Part shown: positions 12,446 to 20,633 of the stretch, one piece after another | Layout: each line of letters begins with the position of its first letter | Position numbering within the stretch: the stretch's first letter is position 1 | DNA from: Strigamia acuminata | Lineage: Eukaryota > Arthropoda > Chilopoda > Geophilomorpha > Linotaeniidae | Length of the DNA: 64,000 nt | Assembly: GCA_949358305.1 (NCBI GenBank) | Contig: OX442320.1 | Span: forward strand, 7,456,259-7,520,258 | Direction of reading: 5' to 3' | Position numbers and translations under genes: made by a program | The notes under the pieces: generated by a model | What the model saw: only the letters and a program-made list of their open reading frames with translations | Databases searched by the model: none | What the model was told of the DNA's origin: nothing

Positions 12446-13793
12446 ATGGCTGATGACAAGGTATGCAACATGCACAGAAACTTTAAGAGCAATAATGCTC
12501 GTTTATCCGCATTTATTTCTTACTCCGACATTTAAAAAAAGTCATGTGGCCTACGATGGCAAAAAGACGACGAAATATTTACATGCCGCATCATTTTCGA
12601 CTATTTTTAGGATGAAGTGATATCTAGTCCAGAAGTACACTTTGAACCAATAATTCGGCTACCAGAAGTAGAAACGAGAACATTCGAAGAAGATGAAGCG
12701 GAATTGATCAAACTGCAAGTCGAAACGACCGAAAAATTGATGACATTTGGACGCTAATTTTCGATATTTGCTTTTAAATTTCTGCAGACGAGCGAAATTA
12801 TTCCGTTATGCGGCGACAGAAACGCCACCGGAATGGAAAGAAAGAGGAACTGGCGAAGTAAAATTATTAAAACATCCAAAAAACGGCACAGTACGAGTGC
12901 TCATGCGAAGGGATAAAACACTCAAAGTCTGCGCTAATCATTACAGTGAGTATGAAAGTAATTTTTATAAAAAGATGGAAATTTAATATTTATTTGAATT
13001 TAAATGATTAAACTGTGAACGGGCGGTCTTAAGTCAACTGTACAAATGACGCTAATTATGTGGATTGTTCTTTTATGATAATTTAGTTGTATTTTTTGTG
13101 TTTTTCGTGCTTAAAGTGGTCAATATTGGAATTTAATGATTTATTTTCTTGATAGTTACACCGTGGATGGAACTTAAACCAAATTGTGGCAGTGATCGGG
13201 CGTGGGTTTGGAGCGTGCCTGCGGATTATGCGGATGAGGAGCCGAAACAAGAATTATTAGCCATTCGATTTGCAAATGCAGAAAGTAAATATTTTTTTTT
13301 TAAAGAAAGGGAAATTTTAATTAATGCTAAAATTGTGCGTTTTATAGATGCAAAGAAGTTTAAAGAGAAATTCGACGATTGTAAGTCGATGGTTAAGGAA
13401 ATAACGGAAGATAAAAACGAACAAGGTGATTTTAAAGTGATTTTTCGACTAAGATAACGAACTTAAATGATTAAATTGCGAACGGGCGAGCTGAAAGTCA
13501 CCGTACAATGACTTTAATTGTGTGGACGTTCATTTATGATCGGTTTTTAACGTTTAAAATAATTTTTTTTTCGTAATTAAATCAAATTGTTAACTCTATT
13601 TATTCAATTTTCAGATTTAAAAACCAAACAAGAAGAAGAAGCCGACGATGTTGCGCAGAAATTGGAAGAACTCGCAGTAAAGGACAGCGAGGTAGATGCG
13701 ACGAAATTATCTAGAGAGGAATCGCAGGAATCGTCGTCGCAGAGTTCGAATTCTGATGCTGAGAAGACGCCGAGTAAAGATTCTAAAGAATGA
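12446..13793 (+). CDS. RANBP1: Ran-binding protein 1
   Basis: Six exons: 12446-12460, 12611-12714, 12788-12945, 13156-13284, 13348-13425, 13615-13793; 220 aa (vertebrate about 200). The single Ran-binding domain fills exons 2-5 with family motifs [63 protein letters not shown] and [11 protein letters not shown]. The C-terminal tail is acidic and Ser-rich. Known role: co-activates RanGAP on RanGTP in the cytoplasm, releasing export complexes. Intron 2 (12715-12787, 73 nt) needs a GC donor, CT|GCAAGT, to read KLRAKLFRY in frame; the nearby GT donor gives a wrong phase. Introns 3 and 5 share a duplicated segment (see separate entries). Confidence 0.96.
13000..13086 (+). repeat. Copy 1 of a duplicated intronic hairpin segment in RANBP1 (intron 3)
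   Basis: About 80 nt in intron 3 closely resemble about 80 nt in intron 5 (13464-13550): TTAAATGATTAAA.TG.GAACGGGCG, then a small GTCA...GTACAA..TGAC stem-loop, then TAATT.TGTGGA and TTTATGAT. The stem is kept while the loop varies. Could be a duplicated intron fragment or an intron-encoded small RNA; canonical C/D boxes (TGATGA/CTGA) are not clear in both copies. Confidence 0.65.
13464..13550 (+). repeat. Copy 2 of the duplicated intronic hairpin segment in RANBP1 (intron 5)
   Basis: Partner of the intron 3 copy at 13000-13086, same orientation. It keeps AAATGATTAAATTGCGAAC, the GTCACCGTACAATGAC stem-loop and the ATTTATGAT 3' part. The exons next to the two copies are unrelated, so this is not a simple exon duplication. 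Confidence 0.65.
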
Positions 13794-14223
13794 AGAGGAA
13801 AATGCATTTTTAGTGACGTAAATTGATTGTTTTTGCGAGTGGTGGCGAGGTTCCTATTTGTTTTCTTATTTTGTGGGATTTCAGGTCGTATACGGAAGAG
13901 AATTGAGTGGTTTGTGTGAAGAAAAAAAGTAAAAAACTGATCAATACAAACCGACCCAGTAAGTTTTATTATTGTCAGTTTCATTTTCATTTACCTAAGT
14001 CAGATCATCCTAAGACATTCCCGATTGTTTACCTATTTTCAAATTGAGTCGATGAATTGTAAAAGTTGATTTGTTTGTGAATTGATGGGAAATGATTTTA
14101 AGTTTAATTGTAGCAAATAAAAATCCATCTTTTCTATTTTGTCTTTGTCTGAGTTACTGCCTCTGAATGATAAATACATTTTTGGTTTAGTTATTTAAAG
14201 TTTTGGAGAGAAAATTGTATTTC
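13794..14223. other. Convergent 3' region of RANBP1 and the minus-strand gene
   Basis: About 430 bp between convergent stop codons. AATAAA at about 14117 fits the RANBP1 polyadenylation signal. I see no other feature. Confidence 0.5.
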
Positions 14224-15794
14224 TTACATTTCGCGGCATTGGATTCGCATCAAGATGGCGGCGCAGGCTGTGAATAGTTTGAAGTTTTGTTTGATTTGGT
14301 CGTCGAGGCCGATTAAGTCGTTTATCTGATGGAGATGGGCGTCGGGAATGGGGTAACCGACGATCTCGCTGAAGGATTTGTTAAGAAACTGAAGATTTGT
14401 GTTAATTATTTGGAGAGATTTAAGTAATTTTGATGTACGAACTTCTAACGTTGGGAATTCGGTTTTGTCTTGACTTTCAAACACTCTGCTGCATATATTT
14501 TGGAAATATGATTGAGGTAGGCAATAGTTGGTCAAGTAATCGTGCGGTGTTAGTTCTATAAAGAAATATTCTTGTAGAATGTGGTTTTTGGTTGGAAAAT
14601 TTGGAGAAATACTTTGCAAAACTCTGACATCCATTGGGATTGCAAATCGTACGGAATTATATTTAGGTCTGAGTGGAGCGATTCTCAGGAGGTTCGGTGA
14701 CACTGATGGTGCTAAAGATCTCGCCGAACTGATTAAATCTTGAGAGATAATTGATTCTTGGGCTGATTTACTTCTAGTGTCGTCCAATTTTACACTTCTC
14801 TGTTGAAAAATATTAATAAAAACAAAGGATTTTTGTATTTATTTGTATTTTGTTCACTTCGGATGGTTCTTTTTCCGACGATTTCAATTTTTTCATTGCA
14901 TTTGGAGGTTTATTATACATGAAATTCATTGCTAATTGACTTCTTGTTAGCCGAAGACTTTGAATTCCTTCTGGTAAAAACTCCTCTTCGACCTGAAATT
15001 AATTTTATTTTAAATTTTTTTTTAAAATTATGTTAATTTAAATTCAATTTACTAATGTTATAGGATCCTCTAGTTCTGCTCTTAAATAATTCTGACCTGG
15101 AATACCACAATGTGGTCTGTACATTTTTCTCCGCATTGGAAGCGGAAAAATCTAACAAAATTAATTTAATTACTAACAAAAAAATAATCTTTTATAATTT
15201 TAATATACTTCATCATCAATTGCATCACTATCATCATCATCATCATCATAATCATCGTCTTCGGTGTCTGATTTGTTCTTTTTAAGATACATAAGTATGC
15301 TTGGATCCGCATTTTTCTTCTTTTTCGACTTTTTATGTTTTTTCCCTAGAAAATAAATTTTTTTAAAGTAAAGTTTAATGTATTGTAGAGTATGGACCTT
15401 TCTTTTTCTTTTTTTTCTTCTTAGTTTTCAACCCATGTCCGATTTCGGATGAGGATTGAGAAGCTGGATTTCCTCGCGCAGTGCTCGCTGAAAGGACATC
15501 TACGGATCCAAAAACTCCCTTGCTCCTTTTTCTACGTTTAGATTTTGTTTCCAACTTGGTGAAAATCGCTTTAGTCACGGGAGGTGATATTTGGCAATTG
15601 ATTTTCTCGTCTTCGTCTAGATTTGTTTGTTGTCTTGAAACGGGGGCGGATTTTGAATGGATAACAACTTCGCCGGCGCCATTTTTTTTACGAGTTTCTT
15701 TTTCGTTGTTTGGTTTAATTTTTATATCGTCAGCAGTTTCATCTTCAGCTTGTTCGTTTGAATCGATGTCTGGTAATGCGGTGAAGCCCGACAT
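14224..15794 (-). CDS. Unrecognised lysine- and acid-rich protein
   Basis: Five exons in transcript order: 15398-15794, 15209-15345, 15053-15151, 14858-14992, 14224-14799; phases agree and give 447 aa. I do not recognise the family. Visible features: N-terminal half of low complexity with basic clusters (KSKRRKRSKG near residue 85; a K9 run near 128; KKHKKSKKKK just after), which look like nuclear or nucleolar localisation signals; an Asp-rich run encoded by a GAT/CAT repeat (exon 2, about 165-178); then a hydrophobic-patterned middle (FPLPMRRKMYRPHCGIPGQ) and a C-terminal 190-residue domain with apparent amphipathic helices (RTSKLLKSLQIINTNLQFLN; QINDLIGLDDQIKQNFKLF). A chromatin- or nucleolus-associated protein is a guess. 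The splice sites and even codon usage make it a real gene. Confidence 0.8.
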
Positions 15795-16246
15795 TTCTAT
15801 TTCCCTTTATTTTCCAGTCAATCTGAAAACAAATTAGATTAAAATAAATTAATCGTTTTAATTTAATCTAAATTCTACTTACATCTGCACTGGGCCTCTC
15901 AACGTCATTTTGTTTGCCTGATAAAACATTTCTCGGTCATAGTTTTATTAATATTGATTTACCGCTTAAATTACTACATCTATTAATTCACCCGGTCAAA
16001 ATAGTAGACATAAATATAGATTAAGCCGCCAGACATCATCTATATTTATGTCTGCTGTTATAATAAAAAAAATGAGACACATAAACATCTGTAATTCTAT
16101 TTATTCCACTTATTTTTACAGTTAAAAAATAATAAAAAAAAACATCAACCGTTTAGTATTACTTCTCAAAATGACAACTTACAGTTTTATTTAAACCGTA
16201 AAAATAAAAAACTGGAAAAGAAATAACATCGAATAAAGATAAATCA
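15795..16246. other. Spacer between ERP29 (3') and the lysine-rich gene (5')
   Basis: Both neighbours are on the minus strand. The spacer should contain the ERP29 3' UTR (minus-strand AATAAA-like sequence near 16125) and the promoter/leader of the downstream gene. It includes a near-perfect inverted repeat at 16003-16056 (separate entry). Confidence 0.45.
16003..16056. repeat. 19-bp inverted repeat (hairpin)
   Basis: Arms 16003-16021 (AGTAGACATAAATATAGAT) and 16038-16056 are complementary with one mismatch, around a 16-nt loop. It lies between two minus-strand genes. It could be a tiny MITE or an RNA hairpin at a 3' end; nothing shows a function. Confidence 0.75.
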
Positions 16247-17228
16247 TCAGAGTTCATCTCTGATTTTGAATGATTGCAGAATATTGAGACGTGATTGCAT
16301 TTCATCTCGTTTTTCTTTGGTTATTTTCCCTTTTTGGATATTTCCTAATCTATCCATTTCGGATTCGATCAATTCTTCGCCTTTCTCGATAACCTTCCTC
16401 ATCATTTTCACATAAACCTAGAAAAAATATAATCAAAAACAAAAATAAAAATTACAATATCCTAAAATTAAATTACGTCGGCAGATTTTCGTTCAGGCTC
16501 ATTCGCCAATTCCTTGGCCATCGTCTCAGCTTGAGACAAAATAATATTTTTATGCTCTTCCTTCGCATTCATAAACTCAGTGGCCAAATTATCGAATTTT
16601 TCTAAGCACGAAGACAACCCGATATAAACAGCTGCAAAAAAAAATCCAATAAATCATTTCTCATTCAAAAGACAACATTAAACCTACAAGATTTCGCTTT
16701 AATAAATTTTTTAATTTCATCGGCCTTGAATTCCTCTTCGTAATCGATCGACTCGTCTTTTCCATCAACAAACAACTTCAAAATTGGAAAATCGTCCTTC
16801 TTGATTCCATATCTGTCCGCCAGGTCGTGATTTTCCAGTTCCCCATAATCTAAAACAAAAATCAATTGAACTAATTTATTCAAAACTTAATTAAATTTTA
16901 CCTTTAATTCCAACTTCAGCGACTATTAAATCATTTACGGTCCTCGCCGCATCGGCAACTTTGGAAAATTCGTCGTGTTTCTCACCGAATGGATACGGCG
17001 TGTCAAATTTCACTAAAACCGCCTTGAATTTGTGAATAATCTAAACCAAAAAAAAATCAAATTGAATTAAGAGAGCGATAAATGCATTAAAACGCGTTGT
17101 ATGTCAGTCACTTTATCGAACGTCCACGAATCCAATGTAACAGCGCCTTTGGTCGTCGAAGCATTTGAAAAAGCAAATAGGGCAACAAATACAGAAAAAA
17201 GCAGCTCAATATTTCCAAATGATTGCAT
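16247..17228 (-). CDS. ERP29: Endoplasmic reticulum protein 29 (ERp29/Windbeutel)
   Basis: Exons: 17112-17228, 16902-17040, 16688-16849, 16477-16631, 16247-16417; 247 aa (human 261). Residues 1-23 form a signal peptide ([20 protein letters not shown]). An N-terminal thioredoxin-like domain follows ([48 protein letters not shown]) with no CxxC redox motif, as in the family. The C-terminal all-helical ERp29 domain contains a cysteine at VYIGLSSC and [24 protein letters not shown]. The last four residues are RDEL, an ER-retention signal (KEEL in human). Known role: chaperone-like escort of secreted and membrane proteins in the ER lumen. Exon 3 ends at a GTAGGT donor (phase 1), which restores the frame. 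Lies 334 bp downstream of OXSM on the same strand. Confidence 0.95.
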
Positions 17229-17562
17229 AATTCATCAATTTCAGCGAAACGAGACGAATTTAACCAAGTTTGAACTAGTAAACCATGAATGTCAGCTCGG
17301 GTTAAAAGTCGACTCGACACCACAGCAACGGGACACGTGTTCGCGCCTGAATGGCCGAAATATTAAGTAAAACATGACGTCATCCTGTTCCTCAGCCATT
17401 TCATATTGATCCGAACTATCTGATCGTTTTCGCATCATTTATCCGAGAAATAAAATGATAAATGTCCTAATCACTAATGTAACGACCCACAGGGAGCAAA
17501 ACACGATTGCCAATGTATTTTTCTCCCAGAAATAAAAACTTTTCAATTGATTTTTCAATAAT
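17229..17562. other. Spacer between OXSM and ERP29
   Basis: About 330 bp holding the ERP29 promoter/leader and the OXSM 3' UTR. The only structure I see is ordinary AT-rich sequence with a minus-strand AATAAA near the OXSM stop (AATTTATTATTG-type run at about 17545-17560 on the plus strand as CAATAATTTATT). Confidence 0.4.
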
Positions 17563-19502
17563 TTATTCCGTTAAATAACTTCCGATACAAAGCGACGCAT
17601 TTGTTCCACCAAATCCGAACGAATTCGTCAATGCAATTCGCCGATTTTCGCTCAAATTCGGCCATTTTTGATGAGTATTAGGCACGTAATTCAAGTCCAT
17701 CTCCTTGCCACCCTTATCGAAATTAATCGTGGGTGGTAATTGCCCCGTTTTGCACGCTAAAACGGTAAAAATTGTCTCCACGGCTCCAGCAGCGCCTAGT
17801 AAATGCCCCACCGCGCCTTTAGTTGACGAAACAGCGAGTTTGTACGCATGATCGCCAAACAACGTTCGAATTGCTTTATTTTCAATTTCATCCCCCAATG
17901 GCGTTGACGTCGCATGTGCATTGATGTACCCAATCGAGTTTTTATCGACGTTAACGTTGCTCATTGCGTTTTCCATGCATCGCAGAGCTCCTAAACCGTC
18001 GTCGCGTGGAGCTGTTATGTGGAACCCATCGCCGGATAAGCCATAACCAAGAATCTAATAAAATATTAAATAATGTCAATGAAAATAATTGACAATATGA
18101 GTGAATTAATAAATACCTCCGCGTGGATTATCGCATTTCTGTCTTTTGCGTGTTGTAATTCCTCCAAAACGACGACTCCGGCGCCTTCGCCCATCACAAA
18201 TCCATCTCGTAAATGATCAAATGGACGAGACGATTTAAGGGGATCGTCGTTAAATTTTGTCGCCAATGCTCGCATGCGAGAAAAGGCGGCTATTGATAAT
18301 GGGCTAATTGCAGCTTCGGTTCCGCCACATATCATCACATTTGCGTCGCCGTATTGGATAAACCGAAAAGCATCGCCGATTGCGTGTATTCCAGTCGTGC
18401 ATGCCGTAGAAACGGAATGATTTGGGCCTAAAAATGTATAAAAAATGTATAATTTTTGACGATTTGGCACGAAAAATGACGAAACAAGGAAATTATTTGA
18501 TAATTTGGACATTAAAATGAACCAAAATGTATAATTTTGTGAAATTTGGGCCCAAAGATTAACAAAAACGTATAATTTTTGATGATTTGAACCTAAAATG
18601 GAACTAAAATGTCTCTTTTTTGATGATTTGGGCCTAAAATTGAACAAAAATGTCTAATTTTTCATGTTTTGGGTCTAAAATTGAACAAAAATGTCAAATT
18701 TTTCATGATTTGGGCCTAAAATTGAATAAAAATGTCTAATTATTCATGATTTGGGCCTAAAATTGAACAAAAATGTCTAATTTTTCTTGATTTGGGCCTA
18801 AAATTAAACAAAAATATACAATTTGTGTGAAATATTTACAGTATTTATACCTTCCAAGCCGTATTTAATACTGATCTGTCCTGCAGCTAAATTGGTCAGT
18901 ATTTTGGTCACAAAAAACGGACTGACTCGATTATATCCTTCATTTTGCAATGCAATTCCCGTGTTTAATATTTCTTGTAGATCGGTCATTCCCATGCCAA
19001 TTGCGACACCAGAATTTCGTCTTTCCTTATCATTTACAGGCTGCCAATTCGAGTCGGTCAATGCTTCTTGGGCCGCGATTAATGCGTAAACGCTTGCAGA
19101 CGACATTGTACGCATTTCTGACTTTTTAATGAATTTTTCCACATCGAGCGACCCGACTTGTGATCCTCGAGGCACGAAACCCGCCACTTTGCACGGGATC
19201 TTTTTATACAGCGGATCGTTTATTGATTGGATGCCGCATTGGCCATTTATGAGTTTCGTCCAGACGAAATCTACGCCCACGCCGAGTGGACACACGATTC
19301 CCATTCCTGTGATCACGACTCGACGAGTTGAATAATTGCATTTCTAGAAATCATTTAAAAAAAAGGATAAGTCGTAAAATTACGGGAAAAAAGTCGTTAA
19401 ATGAATTTGAAATGTTTTTCAAGTGTTGTTTCTTAGTAATGCATTAATGGGGATGAATAATTTACCGGATTCTACCTGAAGATAGTGTAAACAAGCAACC
19501 AT
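17563..19502 (-). CDS. OXSM: Mitochondrial 3-oxoacyl-ACP synthase
   Basis: Exons: 19476-19502 (nine codons, MVACLHYLQ), 18851-19343, 18117-18427, 17563-18054; 440 aa (human 459). A KAS I/II condensing enzyme: [17 protein letters not shown] at the N-terminus, active-site cysteine in [14 protein letters not shown], then [29 protein letters not shown], catalytic His in [12 protein letters not shown], Lys in [10 protein letters not shown], His in [11 protein letters not shown], and [12 protein letters not shown] at the C-terminus. All catalytic residues are intact. Known role: chain elongation in mitochondrial type II fatty acid synthesis, feeding lipoic acid. The short N-terminus is basic (KCNYSTRR) and could be a presequence. 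Intron 2 contains a minisatellite repeating the exon 3 acceptor (18421-18830). Start codon is only 84 bp from that of TMEM199. Confidence 0.95.
18421..18830. repeat. Minisatellite in OXSM intron 2 that repeats the 3' splice site
   Basis: About nine imperfect units; the five units nearest 18600-18815 are about 41 bp each. On the coding (minus) strand each carries TTTTAGGCCCAAATCAT or a close variant, the same bases as the real exon 3 acceptor and first codons (18427 on down). The older units (18430-18600) are longer and more diverged. A related core (TTTGGGCCTAAAAAT) is repeated in KIF12 intron 8 at 30835-31032. Confidence 0.9.
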
Positions 19503-19586
19503 TTTGAAATTAACCAATTTGCTCACCAGGGCGGTTTTGATTCTTAGACTACCATCTATCGGCAAAACCCAGAAGGAAAATCCAAA
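19503..19586. promoter_or_regulatory. 84-bp bidirectional gap between OXSM and TMEM199
   Basis: The start codons of two divergent genes are 84 bp apart, so both 5' leaders and the core promoters overlap here or in the neighbouring exons. The gap includes GCGGTTTTGATTC and a CTATCGGC stretch, and no TATA box. Confidence 0.65.
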
Positions 19587-20519
19587 ATGGACGAATGCAA
19601 TGTTGTGATCATTCCTAAGAGGAAGTTTTTTGAGCTTTTAGAGAATGTTAACGACGATACAAAGTTGCCAACAATGTTTAAAGATGCTTTGGAAGGTGGA
19701 AAATACAAAGACAGTGATTTCAAATTAAATTTAACGATAAATGATGTGAAAGTGCTTCATTCAATGTTGAGAGGTAGAAATATGAGTGAAAATAAATTAA
19801 ATTTTATTTTATTAAATTGATTTTGTTTACTTTTTGTAGATGCTTCTTGTGATGTATACGTTCACGAACTTCTCAAGGAAACGAGCATAGAATTACCAAC
19901 TCCGAAAATTGCGCCTAGGGTATTAATTTTTGTTAATTTAAAGACAAAAATTTACAAATTTGCAATTTTTTCAGAACCAAGAACTGGAAAAACGAATAGA
20001 AAAGTTAAAATTAGAACAAGAAAACAGAGAATACAGAAAGATGACACGTAATATCGATACAAGAGTGAGAAATAATTTGCAAATAACAATTTTTTGAAGT
20101 TTTAATTTTACTTATTTATTTATTTTAGCAGAAATACGAAGATTCTGGAATATCGGACTTAAATAAAGATTGTAATTTGTTGGAATTTAATTCAATTTTT
20201 TTTTTTAGTTATTGAATTATTTTTAAAAAAAATTTTTGCAGTAAAACTTATTCGAGCACAGTTGATTTCCGTCATAAATTTCGTGCTGACGGTTGGCGGT
20301 TCTTTTGTATTTGGTTATAAAATGGTCGAATATGCATTGCCACAGCCGCACATTCCATCGGTAAGAATCATTTCACGTTTAAGCAATAAAAAATAATATA
20401 AAAGATAACAAATAAAAATTTATTTGTTTATTTTACAGCAAGTGCTTGTTGGGATTTTCTTCGCGACAATCGTTGCCGTTGCTGATTTATATTTTTTGAT
20501 CAAACAAATAGCTGTATAA
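19587..20519 (+). CDS. TMEM199: TMEM199 / VMA12-like V-ATPase assembly factor
   Basis: Six exons: 19587-19773, 19840-19919, 19975-20064, 20129-20171, 20242-20360, 20439-20519; 199 aa (human 208). The soluble N-terminal half carries VHELLKETSIELP, RNQELEKRIEKLKLEQENREYRKMTRN and ISDLNKDLK, followed by two membrane helices (AQLISVINFVLTVGGSFVFG; QVLVGIFFATIVAVADLYFL). This order matches TMEM199, the animal Vma12p counterpart. Known role: ER-Golgi factor needed to assemble the V0 sector of the V-ATPase and for normal glycosylation. Divergent from OXSM and only 114 bp upstream of SFSWAP on the same strand. Confidence 0.93.
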
Positions 20520-20633
20520 TATCATAAAAAATTATTGTTTTCTCTCATTTTGTCTCAATAAATTGGAATAAATTGTAAATCTAACTTCGCGATCGATAAA
20601 ACGATATTTTTTTATTCTAGTTTTTATCAGTAG
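20520..20633 (+). promoter_or_regulatory. Short intercistronic region TMEM199-SFSWAP
   Basis: 114 bp from the TMEM199 stop to the first SFSWAP ATG. AATAAA lies at about 20557, and a T-rich tract with ATTCTAG and TTTATCAG follows just before the ATG at 20634. That is the arrangement of a polyadenylation signal followed by a trans-splice acceptor in ascidian operons. Whether it is used is not shown. Confidence 0.5.

Noticed and set aside
15481-15837. Plus-strand 118-codon ORF
   Set aside because: Antisense shadow of exon 1 of the lysine-rich minus-strand gene.
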